A stretch of 64,000 nucleotides of DNA from Anisus vortex (Eukaryota; Mollusca; Gastropoda; Planorbidae), in assembly GCA_949126835.1 (NCBI GenBank), contig OX421494.1:17242038-17306037 (forward strand), written 5' to 3'. Under the pieces are notes generated by a model. It saw nothing but the letters and a program-made list of their open reading frames with translations. It was not told the DNA's origin and ran no database searches. This document shows, in pieces, positions 34,020 to 46,918 of this stretch. Within the stretch, counting starts at the first letter, position 1; every line of letters starts with the position of its first letter. Both the position numbers and the translations under genes were made by a program.

Positions 34020-34220
34020 GTTAACTCCCTTGACAAAGAGTCTAGAACTACTAGAAGACTGAGACCAATTCATACTAATATTCATTCATTACAATATTAC
34101 ATTGTTAACTCCCTTGACAAAGAGTCTAGAACTACTAGAAGACTGAGACCAATTCATACTAATATTCATTCATTACAATATTACATTGTTAACTCACTTG
34201 ACAAAGGGTCTAGAATACTA
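34020..34220. repeat. 84-bp tandem repeat, about 2.4 copies
   Basis: Units start gttaactcccttgacaaag at 34020, 34104 and 34188. The first two look identical; the third is truncated and changed. The period is a multiple of three, which creates a spurious open frame. Confidence 0.88.
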
Positions 34221-34807
34221 AGACTAAGTGTCAATAAGCAGGGGCCTATAAAAGTTAAAAATTAAAAGGGTCGTAAGTGCAAATGTTTTGTTCAACCAGA
34301 GTTTGTTGTTAAAACCTAGAGGCCGATACAATGCTTTCTGTTTTACCATGGTCCATTTTCACAGACGACATTTAATTAGAAAACGTATCAAGGATATTTT
34401 CCTGTAATCATTTCCAACTATCAATGACCCACACCCTCACTTTAACACACACACTATCTTTGTTGTTATATAGAACAATAGACAAAATGTTAGTATTTAA
34501 TAGTTTAATTTACTATAGCAACAGTTTTTTTAGTTTTCACACCTGTATAAAGCCATAATATAGGTAAAGCCGTTTTCTTTTTTTGTAAAGGTATATTTTT
34601 TTTATTATTTCAAAAACCTAAAACTTGATCCACAAAAGGCGTGACATCATAAAAAAAACATCTGAGCATTATGCATGGATGTCTGTATATATTATAGAGT
34701 ATCAGATGTCTTTTTATACAGTATTTGTCTCATGTTCTAATTAACAACTGTGAAACAATTTTTATTTATATATTTATATTATAATATACTCTTAATTTTA
34801 CTTTCAG

Positions 34808-34893
34808 ATATCTTTGTGATTCATAACAAGTACAGGATATAATCCTAAATAATGTTAAAAGGGTTTTTACAAGTTCTTAAATAACGACCAGGC
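34808..34893 (+). other. PDPK1: probable 5' untranslated exon segment of PDPK1
   Basis: A pyrimidine-rich acceptor (actttcag, ending 34807) precedes the start codon by 86 bp. An in-frame taa stop at 34882-34884 makes the ATG at 34894 the first possible start on this exon. The upstream exon was not located. Confidence 0.5.
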
Positions 34894-37800
34894 ATGTCAT
34901 CACTTAGCCCTATTGCTGGTCTCACAGAAGGCAATAAAACTCTAACAACTAATTTAAATCTGTCGGATTCCTTATCAACTATTGAACAAATGACAGAGAA
35001 TACTGAAAATGTTTTAAAAACAAATTATCTAAACATCATCTCTTTAAAACAATCTAAAGAGGAATCAACAGAATGCACTGATAATGTAAATAAATGTATA
35101 ACCACGACAAGTGGAAGTGAACGTGTTGAAAATATTCAAGTCACTAACTCTCTCGGCATGCACCTAAACACTTCACTTCCTGAGCCCATGTCTGGAGTAA
35201 GTTTTTCTGTACTAGATCACAGACAAACAGATGTGACTTCAAATCTGAATGAATCAGAAGAAGTGAAGTGTTCAGAAGTGCCAGTAAATAACTGTGCAGG
35301 AAACGACCATATAAAACCGGTGGAGCTGATTAATCAACTTGTTGAAGGTCCACGAATAACTATTCCCCCATCCCAGCTGCCAATAAAAACTACAAACTCT
35401 CTCTCTGAGAACTCTAGCTGCAGTGTTAACCATTTAGACAGTAGAGATCATGAGCCAAAAATGGACGTAAGCTCACCAGATGAAGTTGTCAGCGTTTCTG
35501 CCTCTGACCAAGCAAACTCCAATTGTAATACTAATATGCAGGACCTGTCGCTGGAGTCAGGTGATCGTACTTCTAGTGCTGTGAAGCAGCAGGCTGCCGA
35601 TACAGCTGGTGAAAATAAAGTGAAACCTAAGAAAACTTCCAAGGATTTTATATTTGGAAAGATCATAGGTGAAGGCTCATATTCAACAGTGAGTACAGTT
35701 TTATACTACTATTAATGAATATAGTGAAGGTGAAAAATGTTTAAGTTCAAAATATAAATTGTATTTGCTTTCCTTTTCATTGACATTAAGCCTGAAGAAA
35801 AGTTTATAGTAGCATTCATTTTTTTGGTTATATTCTGTTAAATACGAATACAATTTTTTATAAATGTTTGGCTTCTATGTAAAATGATAATACATTTTTT
35901 TCATTAAAGGTATATCTTGCCAAAGAAGTTGTTACAAACAGAGAATATGCAAGTATGTCACATTTTTATGTGTATAACTAACTTTATCTCTGTTACTATA
36001 AAAGCTTCATCGTCTCATTAGTATGTCTTGTATATATATATGTGATCCATTATAGAAAACTAGAAGAAAAAAGAACAAAGTAGTAATTATACACAGAGAA
36101 GTAAATTCTTTTTTAAAAATGTGGCACACAAATCTAGTAAAATAGTATAAATACTGAGGGATGGACTTAAAACCACTTATCTTGTTCCATATGCAGGGAA
36201 TGGGTTTCTTGCACCAAACATAAAAACAAACACCATAACATTGCTTAAAACCCTAATTAAAGTAAACGTGCAAGAGTAGGCTTTAATTACCTTGTCTGAA
36301 ACATATTAGATATATAAGAAGATAATTACAGTTGATAAAGCTTTGAAAATTATATATATATTATCATGTTTTTATGTGTTTACAGTTAAAATATGTGACA
36401 AAAAATACCTCATCCGTGAACGCAAGACTCACTTTGTAATGAGAGAGAAGGAAGTGCTGATGAGACTCAGTCATCCGTTTTTCATCGCCTTGGCATATAC
36501 TTTTCAGGACCCAGAAAGACTTTGTATCTTAATCTTACAAAATATAGTTTAAGTTAATTTTGAAAAGTAATTGAATTGCAGTTTGAGAGATAATTTGAAG
36601 GTTAAAAAAAATGACTTGAAATGGCAGGGTTCGTACAGCTCCTGGAAACTCCTTGAAACTCCTGAAAAACAAAAAGTTGTGTTCCAGGACCTTAAAACTC
36701 CTGGAAAAACTGCATTTAGTCTTGGGAAAATACTAAAAACTCCTTATTTTTTTAGAGAGATTAATTATTAATTAAAAAATCGTAATCATTGCTCTTAGAT
36801 TGTACTTTCACTTTTCCAGAAAGCCCTATTGGAGTTAACCCACTTTGCCACTTTTTATTTCTGCGCGCAAACATTGATGACACCACTGATGACACTACAT
36901 GGTTCTTTTTTTTACTAGATCTTGTTTTTTTTTTAATGCAAACTTGGGATGTAGGCTATATAAGTTTCCGTAATGTCGTAAAACAAAAAAAAAGCTGTGT
37001 AGCGAGGTGTCTGTTTTTTTTTAAAGAGCTTAGCTTGGCTTTAAAAAAAATTTACTCCTGAAAAACTTCTGGAAAACTCCTGGAATTTTGAGGTAATTTT
37101 TCTGTACGAACCCTGAATGGTTTTCAAATGAATGTAAATAAAAGACCTTGACCTTGGTAAGATTATGTGTTAACGTATGCATGCAATGGTGATTTGCTGG
37201 GATATCTTCACAAGCTGTCAGCCTTTGATGTTCCTTGCACAAGGTTTTACACCGCAGAAGTGGTCATTGCCTTGGAGTATCTACAGACTCTTGGTATCAT
37301 TCACAGGTACACTTTCATCATTGTTTCTTGTCATTTTATTTAAAAACAAAAAAAAACAACAACACATTTCTGCTACTTGCAGGCTATTTTGCATTAACTA
37401 AGTCTTTCGATTTTACAGGCTTATGAAAGTTTGCTTTGGCTTATCTGAAACTGGAAACAAATAATCTTATAGATATTGGAATACAATTTTTTAGTTTAAA
37501 AAAAAACATGATTAATTCAGTTGTATGATCTAATAAATTCATTGGCCATCTTCTCATTAACGTTTTTGTCATTGTGCCATGAATGTTATTTCATTGACAC
37601 GGAGTCTGTGTCTTTAAATAATGTTATTTAAAATAACATTGGTTAGTATTATAATTTTATGTACATTGTTTTACTAGTTTTAGTTATTTCAAAGTATTGG
37701 CATTTTTATTTTGTCCTCAGAGATTTAAAACCTGAAAACATTTTATTGGGTGAAGATATGCACATTAAAATTACAGATTTTGGAACAGCAAAAATATTAT

Positions 37801-40800
37801 CAATAGACGGTTAGTGTTTTTTATTTACAGTATCAATGATAATCATGAATAGTTCAAAATACAGTAAATGGAACAGTTTTGATAATCAAGCTGATCTTCA
37901 GTTTGTTAATTCATTGAAGATCAACTTGACAATCTAAACTGTTCTGTTGAAACTGTATTCAGAGCTTAATACTCATCAAGCATTAGTCAATTTCAACATT
38001 TGTTTAAACTCTTCACTTTCACTGGTGATAAATAATATATGAGAGTTTTCTTCCAGTTCTGTTGAAGAGCGCACCCTTTTGTTTTAGGCTTATGTAGATA
38101 AATTGTAATACATATTGCCAGATAGACAGTTACCATGTTTTTAAAAATGTTCTATGTATGCTTTTGGATTTAGATTTGTTACTTGAATTCAGTTATTTAC
38201 ACCAAGACCCTCAACTTAGTGAAGCATATAGCAGCACATATTAACCATGAGATCTTTTACAGTGATACTAATAAACTAGTCGGGCTCTTACCAAGATATC
38301 ATAAAGTTTTTGTCCATTAACTATAAAAGCTTACTTTTGACATCAATTTCTTTGGAGACTAGCAAAAATGTGCATATATCTATACACAGCTTTTCAAAGC
38401 ATGGTTAAGTTTAGTATGTAGAGTGATACAAGTTTAAAGTTCGCTGTATTGTGGGACTTAATTGAGTTTTTTTTAAATCTTTAATTAGATGGCACAGAAA
38501 AAAAAGAGCAAAGACGTAAACATTCATTTGTGGGCACAGCTGAGTATGTGTCACCAGAGTTACTCAATAACTTGCCAGCTAATTATGGGTATGAACTTTT
38601 GACATTTTACTGTAACTTAGTTCAATTAGTAAAGTAAAACATGTAATGGCAAAACTTGTTTTTTCTTTTTTCAGGTCTGATCTATGGGCTCTTGGATGTA
38701 TAATTTACCAATGCCTTTCTGGCTCATTGCCGTTTCGATCAGGGTAACTAAAGCTCAAATTACACTATTGTAGTATTACCATAATGCAATACTTTTTTTG
38801 TTAAAGGATTTTCATATTGTTACAAATGAAGTTATCAATTTGTTTATAATATTGTATTATGGCTCATTGGTCTAGATTAGATTCCATCACATGTCTTGTG
38901 GTTGTAAAAGCTTTTTTTTTTAGTTTTTAAGTCCAAACAAATTTCATATAAATAGAAGCAATCAAACAATTGTCGACTAAAATAAAAAAGACCAGGTCAC
39001 TTTGACAAGAAGTAATGTAAAGTTATTTTATATTTAATTACTTTATATACTCACGGATAAGTCACAGTCACACTTTTTTACTTAAAGTTGAATACAAACT
39101 AGGGGTGTGACCTATACACTTGACATAGTTTTGATAAACATCATTACTCTGTCAATAAGTTGCAACTATCACCCGTATTGGTAGTTATTATAATGTAGAA
39201 TTACTAGGCTGTTGCTTAGACCAACATTTTGCATTAAGAAAACTTTTGTAGGTGTAAATATAATATGTTTATTTAGCTGAAATTGAAATGGACAAATATT
39301 TTAGACCCCACACCCTTTTCTTTTTAACTTTTGGACCGTTTTTGTATTGTCAAAGCGTATCCTAACTTAGGCCTAAGCCTATGGCAGCATTTTTCGTATT
39401 GAACACAAATTACAATATGGAAAGAATTTATTTATTTGTCAAAATTTTTATAGAAATAATATATTTTTTAAATATCTTATCTTGCCTCTGTCAGGGACAT
39501 AACAAGAAAAAAAACAATTGAAATTTTCTGAAATGAGACCTATCTGGGTATTAGTCCTTTGGCCTGAGGCTATAGTGAAGAAACTGCAGACTTTTCGCAA
39601 CTGCTCATAAGTGGTATAAAGGCAGTTAAGGAAGGAGTCCTTAAGTCCCAACATGTTTTATTTCTAAAATTATTCTTTGTCTTTGGTTACTTATAAAACA
39701 TCCACAAACATTTTTTGATATCTTTGGACCACATAATATATATACTTTACCAGACATTAAGATATTCGACATATTGCATTGTAAATTGGTTTGTGAATTT
39801 TGTGTAAACTTTGTACATTTTAAAATGATTTTACAGTAAAAACCCTGTAACATTTAGAGTTTTTTATGATGTTATTTAAACCTATATTTTGATCTAAATA
39901 ATGTGTGTATTTTTTCAGTAATGAATATCAAACGTTCCAGAAAATAATTAAAGTAGAATATGATTTTCCTGAAGGTTTTAATTCAGAGGCCAAAGATGTG
40001 GTGGAAAAACTTTTGGTAAGTGATTATGAAAATTATTAACTCTTTAAGACCGGAATTATTTTCCTACTCCTGCCGGAATTGTTTTTTCCGCACACAGTTT
40101 TTTGTATACATGCATCTGTAAAACCTTTATAGTTTGTTATCTATTGTTCTAAACCCATACATGTAATGAGTATAAAAATAGGAAATTGAATGGGCTTTAC
40201 AGTGATATAATTTTTTAATCATAATATATTCATATAGAAAAGATATTTTGCATAATATTAGGGGGAGATAATTATAATTAAAAAAATTAAATTTTACTTA
40301 ATGAAGGCATTAATTAAATCCAGCTGCTTTTTTGCATTTAACTCACCACACTAAGAACTTTTCAGAATGAAAATTGATGAAATAGTTTTTAAAATATACA
40401 CATTTTTATTAACACCCCAAATAAGAAAAGGGGAGACGCCCCCCTTCAGTTGGGACTGTGGCAACTAATGTGTCACTGTCCGACTCACGGCGAAGCGGTC
40501 TAGACCCAGATGAAGAAGCATTATCAGCCATTTTGAAATATAAACAAAACACAAAATTTACGATACTGACCTTTTAAAAAAAATTCTGACAATTTTAAAA
40601 CGCTTGTTCAATGCAAGATGCAAGAAGTAAACAAACTTTAAAATGGCCGCCTTAGAGATCCCAGAAGTCATTTAAACGATTAAAAACGTGTATCAGACAA
40701 AACAACGAACTAAACATAGAAAATACTATCGAACGCCCAGAGCGTTGTTACGTAGCACAAGCCTTAGGGCCGAACGCTGGGAGCGTCGTTACGGTGTTAT

Positions 40801-43800
40801 TGAGTTAAATACCATTCTTCATACTCGTGGTGAACTCTGCTTCTGAAGGGTCCGAGAGTCTAATCTGGAAACATAACTTACTCATTCTTCCCTTTACTCT
40901 ACTTACCATTGGTCATATAATAAATGTAACATAAGAAGTGAATAAGCTTTACCAAATCTTTTATTCTGCAATGGTAAACTTAATTTTTAGCTTATTGATT
41001 GGTAGTTTTTTTATATATTCCTATTATGTATACACATTTATGCAAACCCATTTTTTTTTAAATGTTAACTTGTATATGATTTACATTTTTTATTTTTATT
41101 TTACAATATAAATAATAATATATATTATAATAAATAATGATGTAATAATCAGCAATTTATTTAAAATCATTTAGCTATTTAAAAAAGTTACTGCATTTAA
41201 AGCATATTGTGTATTTTAACATATCTTTAGGTTCTAGACCCTGAAGATCGTATTGGAATGGCCAAGACAGGAGGAATGCAAGCTATAAAAAAACATCCAT
41301 TTTATGCAGAGATTGATTGGGATAACCTGCCACAATCGACGCCACCCAAACTAATGCCATACCTCCCAGCCACGGCCAACAACCCAGAGTTTTGGGGCCA
41401 AGAACTTAGGGTGGGATTTTTCTTAAATAATCTTTTGTGAGCCTCTGTTGGTTGATCTATGGGTTTTCTCATAGCCTATTTTGCAGGTGGAGCAATATAA
41501 GTTTCATTTCGGCTGCTTTTTAATTGATTATTTAATAGAGCTTAAGCTCTGAGGAACAATTATATTATGAACTATTTTCATTGAATGTTTTAACAGACAT
41601 ATACAAGTTTGGGTTTCGTTCTCATTGTTTCATTGTTGAAAGATATTTTAAATTCCAAGAAAATAAAAACTTTCTAAGTAAAACCAAAGTTTTGTTTAGT
41701 TGTAAATAAATTGTTCATTATTTTATTGACAATTATATACATTTTTCTCTGAATACCTTTTTTGTTACTGTTTAAATTATTCAGATGTTGACTTGGTAAA
41801 ATATTATTTATAATTTCAAGTTTTTTTTTTGTCATACTTACACAAGTCATACATGTATATGATCACAATTTGAGAAAAAGGAAAATATAATGAATAATTT
41901 TTTTTTTACAAATGCTGAAAATCATCTTTTTTACAGAATGACGGGCTGGGGGGGGGGAGTGGGTATTTCTGATAGCGAACAATGTTTAAAGATTAGTGCT
42001 TATACTAATATAGTTTGTCTTTCTGATTTTATTTCTTTCTTTTGTTTTTCATTAATTTTTCATTTTGTTTTTTTAAATCCTCTATATTAACTTCACAAAA
42101 CTTTGCATTTGCCGGGCGGCTGACATGGGAAGGCTATAATTTATCCACTCTCATCCAATCAAGCTGAAACCACTCAACCCTCCAAAATCAGTGTTTAACT
42201 TTTTTTTTTATGTACACTTTAGGGTGTGCATTATTCAATCCCTATAAAATGCAAAAGCTTAACTGTGCTTTTGTGTTTTTTCTAACTTTGTGAGTGGCAA
42301 GGGGCAAAATCTTTGGAAGGTTAAATAAAAATGCATAAAATGGTTGTTAGTTATATATATCATTTTTTTAATATATATCTATCAATAAAACTTATATCTT
42401 CTTTTTATTTCATGACTATAGGAATATAAGTTATAAGAAAAACAACTTCTAAGCTTTAGCGTTAGTGTATGCTTGATCATCTGTTTATTGATTGGTAATA
42501 CATATTTTTATATCAGGCTGGCTTTGATGATCAGAGATTGGCAGAAATTATTACAGATGAGATTGGAGAAGGTTCAATGTAAGTTTCATACAAATTCTGA
42601 TCTAGTAACTAATATTAAAACTAGAACTTACCATATTATAGTTACTAACTTGTTCAATTGTTGTTCATTTTTTTTGTTTTAATGTCTTACTGTATCGAAA
42701 CATGAAGAAGCACAAAGCAAGACGTACGGTGTACATAATGATAATATGTGTTTTTTGAACAGGTCTCCAGAAATAGAAGAACTTCCAATTAAAGTTCTCA
42801 GCGCTGCAGAGGATTATGAAAGGAAAGAAATACTAAGGAGGCAGAGTAAAGAAAACCAGTTTCATCCGTTTGTTGAAGATAATCTCATTCTCAAACAAGG
42901 ATTTGTAAATAAAAGAAAGGTGAGGAATCGGAGCAAAGTTTGTTTCAGGTGTGATGGTTATATGACGCATGACCTCATGAAAATGTAGAATTTTTTCTAA
43001 GAGGAATTTCACTGAATTGATCAATGCTTTCAATAAAGAAACCTAAATTTGAATTTGTGAATCAGATTTAACTCATTTGCTACTACTGCGGCTCAATGCG
43101 ACCTACCCCCCTCCGTACTAATGCGCCCTAAAGCGGCCGCCACGTGTATGACTAAGCTATTGTCGTTTCTTGATTTTTTGCCATGCGTTCTTTTTTTTTT
43201 TTTTATACTGCAAGCACGGCTTTTAAAAAGTAAGAATATAGTCTGTTTCGTTAATAAAAACCGGATGTTTTTATTAAGTTTCGTTTTTTTTGCGCTGCGC
43301 GTTCAAAATACGGGTAGTTTTCACTGGCCTTTAGTCTTGTAATACTTTTTTTTATAGCCTTCGCCTTTAATTTTTTACTTTATTTAGCAATAGCTCTATA
43401 CCTCCAAATATAACATTTAACAACAGTTCTGATAATAAGGATGCTGCAGATATAGACTTAGATGAATTTCCATTACAACTCAATTTATGGGCTTTATCAT
43501 ACTTTATCGGACTTTGACGCTAGGGCTAGTGAAAATATTTAGCCAAATCCTAGGGTCTCAACACTCAGCGAATGATTCTACTGATAATTCGGTATTTTTT
43601 ATGTATAAAAGTATACATTTCCAGAAAGCTAAGATATTTATCTATTTTATGGTGTAATTTTTATTCACTTTGGGGAATATTTAGTCATTTAAAAAAATAT
43701 TTAAAAATAATTTACTAAATTTAATACGGAGTTTTTTCCCTTTGGCTAGTATTTTCCGGGGTGTCTTTGGAAACTAGGTTAGTAGCATATGAGTTAATAA

Positions 43801-46800
43801 TCTAAATTCTAAAATATCAAATATATATTATAAGACAACACACATATTATTATTATTAGAGTGTAATATATTAAATATTACAGCTCCTAATTGTATTTCC
43901 TTCTCTCATTTGTGTGTCATTCCCTTTTTGTGAGCATATTATTAATTCATACATTGTTTGTCAGCATATTATTAATTCATACATTGTTTGTCAGCATATT
44001 ATTAATTCATACATTGTTTGTCAGCATATTATTAATTCATACATTGTTTGTCAGCATATTATTAATTCATACATTGTTTGTCAGCATATTATTAATTCAT
44101 ACATTGTTTGTCAGCATATTATTAATTCATACATTGTTTGTCAGCATATTATTAATTCATACATTGTTTGTCAGCATATTATTAATTCATACATTGTTTG
44201 TCAGCATATTATTAATTCATACATTGTTTGTCAGCATATTATTAATTCATACATTGTTTGTCAGCATATTATTAATTCATACATTGTTTATCTATATATG
44301 TCTTCAACTTTTTAAATTTGATTTAAAATGTTTAAAATTTCAGGGACTGTTTTCTAGGAAGAGAATGTTATTGTTAACTGAGGGACCACATCTATACTAC
44401 GTTGATGCCCATAACAAAGTTTTAAAGGGAGAAATACCTTGGTAGGTGGTTGAACTTAAATCGCAGAGAGCTGTAATTATCTAATAATAATCTGAGAATG
44501 CTGCTGCAAGACCATATTGACGAGACATTAATCAATGTGTTGAAATTCTTTCATTATTTTTTGTTGAGTTTAAGAAGAATCCACAACTATGCAGAATAGG
44601 AAACTAGTGTTATTTTTATGCCTTGGATTTTGTGCCATAGTGTTGTAGTTTTCTTATCGATAGACAGTATCTTCATATGAAAACTTTTATAAAAATACTA
44701 TGAGCATATAAATTCTGGTGTACCATATACTCGGGTATAGGTTGCACCTGTGGGTAGCGTGTATCCTTAGTTTTTTAGGGCATACAATTAATATTTTGTA
44801 CTTGATTTGGTTGCACCAGTAATTTTGTGAGTTACACTGACATTTTATAATTAAATTTCTAAAAATGTCATATTTTTTATAGATATATTAAAGTTACTGA
44901 ATATTCCATGATTTAGAAACTTTCCTTATAGTTTCCAATCATAGTTAATGCAAACATAAACAAATAAAGGCTGCGTTTCATGTATTTCTATACCAATCAA
45001 CAAAGCAAGTTGTTTTAGTGCCAATAAATTATTAAAATAATTTTTTAAAAATACAAAATACTGTAGAGTAAATCACCCTTTGCAAACACCATAAGGCTAA
45101 AAATAGCACCCTACTTAGTTTATGTAACCTAGTTTCTAAACCGTTAGACATAGGATAAAAACTAAAGTACCAAAAGATAGTACGACAGCGTGGCTACTTG
45201 AATGAACATACATTATTGTATTACTATGCAGGGTTAGGGTGTATATTGCATACTCAGACGACCATGTTTGCTGGTTCATAGCATTCACTTTTTTTTCATT
45301 AAACTTCACAGCGAACACTTTTATTTCAGAGCAAACACTAAGCCAAAGTCATCAAATATTTATTATTTTGTTAATGTAAAGAACACTGGAGATGCCCATG
45401 CTATTGTATTGCCACATGTATTTGTCTAGACTTTGACAGATCGTTTACATTTTTTAAAATAATTTTTTTTCTAAACCAATGAGTTTTATGATGTAAAATC
45501 TATATCTATTTATGAGTGAACCAAGAAGACCTCTGCACCGACAGTAAAAAGAAAGACAAGCTAGTGTTCCTATAGTCTACATGCACCTTTTGATTAATGC
45601 ATGATATCTGTACTGTATTTTCAAACAAACAACATTGAAATTGAAGCCATTTCTAGTTCCATTAAATGTAGTATCATATATATAATATATGTAGTAGCTG
45701 CTATCAGAGCTTACTTCAATTACCGGTACGCTTCTTGACCCTTCTCTTTTCTGTGTTTTTTTCTGCTCTTCTTCTCTCCTGAGTCTTGCTCTAAGTACAG
45801 CTCATCTAATGATCTAGTAATAATCCCTTTGAGGTGCATTTTCGACAATTTTTAGATACCCACCCCAACAGAAAAAAAAAGTGTTCGCTATGAGTATCAA
45901 TCCTACGTTTTGCATACTTCATTGCGAACACTACTTTAAAACAAACATTACTATAAATAAGCATTGTAAATCATTACAGCATTGTTCCTTAACTATATCC
46001 TAGTGATAATCTGATAGCAAACATATTTAAATGTAAAAAGGAAAGGAAAAGTAGTCTTAACCCGGATACCATCCTCGTTCATCCGGTGGGAGGTTTTTAG
46101 CATAGCCACCACCATGGCTCCAAATGTCGGCACATTTTGATCATAAAAATGCTTTTTTCGTAACTGAAACGGCCTAAGGATATTGAGGAATTACTGCTTT
46201 CTTTAAATTGACGCTCGCTTCCGTAGTAGACATGAAAATAGAGAAACTACGAAAGTTTTTTCGAGTTGTGTTCGCAACGTGCTGGTGTTCGCGCTGAGGT
46301 GATTTACTCTATAGACTCGCATAGATATATGTTGAATTTTTGTAACCAAATTTTTAAAAAAATTTGGGGTGCAACCTATACACTCAACAGTGTAGCACAA
46401 CTCTGTCATTGATTTTATAAACTTGCTAATACATGGAACAATATTTCTATTAGGTCAAAATATCTTCGACCAGAAGCAAAAAATTTCAAAATATTTTTTG
46501 TCCATACTGTAAGTATTGATTCTTTGAAGATTATTCATTATTGTCATTTGTGTGTATTTAATGATGAGTTTCTGTGTTTTTTTTTCTATGTTTTTTAATA
46601 TTATTGCCAGTTTAAAGTTCACTATAATTGCTCTGTGTGAATCTTTTATTGATGCCAATTTCATTGTTAATTCATTGGATAATTATTATATTCACCTTCT
46701 ATCCAAATGAATTATTTTTTTTTATTTTTATTTTTTTTAATTTAGCCCAACCGGACATACTATCTGGAGAGTCGTAATTCTGAAGCCCAGCAGTGGGTGG

Positions 46801-46850
46801 AAAAGATCCGAGACGTTTGGACTAAATATTATGGAGAAGAGAATGATTAA
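34894..46850 (+). CDS. PDPK1: 3-phosphoinositide-dependent protein kinase 1, 14 coding exons
   Basis: PDK1 phosphorylates the activation loop of AKT, S6K, SGK and other AGC kinases; its PH domain binds PIP3 at the plasma membrane. Exons: 34894-35688, 35910-35952, 36386-36523, 37162-37306, 37721-37809, 38489-38588, 38675-38743, 39919-40015, 41231-41410, 42517-42578, 42763-42919, 44344-44441, 46454-46508, 46746-46850. All introns are GT/AG and the sum, 2133 bases, is one frame of 710 codons plus stop. Residues 1-245 are a long Ser/Thr/Asn-rich extension without recognised domain (human PDK1 is 556 residues). Kinase landmarks: glycine loop GEGSYS (259-264), Lys281 in YAIKI, HRDLKPEN with catalytic Asp375 (split by intron 4), DFG at 393-395, activation loop [14 protein letters not shown] with Ser416 matching human Ser241. 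The PH domain is about 608-705, with [13 protein letters not shown] and KVLKGEIPW. No defect seen. Introns are heavily loaded with transposons. Confidence 0.96.
36625..37115. mobile_element. TIR element in PDPK1 intron 3
   Basis: Perfect 14-bp inverted ends cagggttcgtacag (36625) and ctgtacgaaccctg (to 37115). 'aactcctgga' words repeat inside both ends. Flanks share only aatgg (5 bp), so the superfamily is unclear; the CAGGG end suggests hAT. It makes up about three quarters of the intron. Confidence 0.75.
39049..39400 (+). mobile_element. diverged copy of the tatatactcgcg MITE, PDPK1 intron 7
   Basis: 'tatactcacggataagtcac' followed by 'actaggggtgtgacctatac' and 'aaacatcattactctgtcaa' parallels the left half of 14518-14939 in order. 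The right end is decayed and the boundary is approximate. Confidence 0.6.
40036..40808. mobile_element. TTAA-flanked element in PDPK1 intron 8
   Basis: The left edge ttaactctttaagaccgg and the right edge ttattgagttaa place TTAA at both ends with inverted TTAACTC/GAGTTAA, as in piggyBac-like elements. The interior is richer in G+C than the intron around it. Non-coding. Confidence 0.55.
43068..43797. mobile_element. piggyBac-like MITE in PDPK1 intron 11
   Basis: The left end ttaactcatttgctact and inverted right end agtagcatatgagttaa match over 17 bases with one difference, and TTAA flanks both sides. No transposase was recognised inside. Confidence 0.72.
43931..44290. repeat. 30-bp tandem repeat, 12 units, PDPK1 intron 11
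   Basis: The unit acattgtttgtcagcatatt plus attaattcat is repeated essentially without change; only the first and last units differ. The array ends about 50 bp before the PH-domain exon at 44344 and is open in two frames because its period is divisible by three. Confidence 0.95.
44726..45063 (-). mobile_element. reverse copy of the tatatactcgcg MITE, PDPK1 intron 12
   Basis: 'atactcgggtataggttgca' and the following 300 bp match the reverse complement of 14650-14939 in order, including 'gttacactgacattttaata'-like and 'gcaaacata' words. Its far end meets the TIR element at 45064. Confidence 0.65.
45064..46311. mobile_element. 1.25-kb TIR element in PDPK1 intron 12
   Basis: A perfect 14-bp inverted pair tagagtaaatcacc (45064) and ggtgatttactcta (to 46311), with TA at both edges, suggests a Tc1/mariner-like target duplication. 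A GCGAACAC word recurs in both orientations inside (about 45309, 45880, 45924, 46269, 46284). No transposase seen. Confidence 0.65.
46312..46450 (+). mobile_element. truncated tatatactcgcg MITE next to PDPK1 exon 13
   Basis: 'tagactcgcatagatatatg' then 'ggggtgcaacctatacactc' and 'caactctgtcattga' match the left third of 14518-14939. It stops just before the splice acceptor at 46453. Confidence 0.55.
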
Positions 46851-46912
46851 TGGCCAAGATGAAGAGATAATAAAGATTTGCTCAAAGAAGGATGGCACTT
46901 AATGTTAGAATC

Positions 46913-46918
46913 AATAAA
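46913..46918 (+). terminator. PDPK1 polyadenylation signal candidate
   Basis: AATAAA 63 bases after the PDPK1 stop codon. Other AATAAA sites follow in the AT-rich DNA, so longer transcripts are possible. Confidence 0.5.

Noticed and set aside
34014..34265. 83-codon open frame upstream of PDPK1
   Set aside because: It is the translation of the 84-bp tandem repeat, whose period is a multiple of three.
36571..37061. Open frames within PDPK1 intron 3
   Set aside because: They are inside the TIR element at 36625-37115 and have no coding resemblance.
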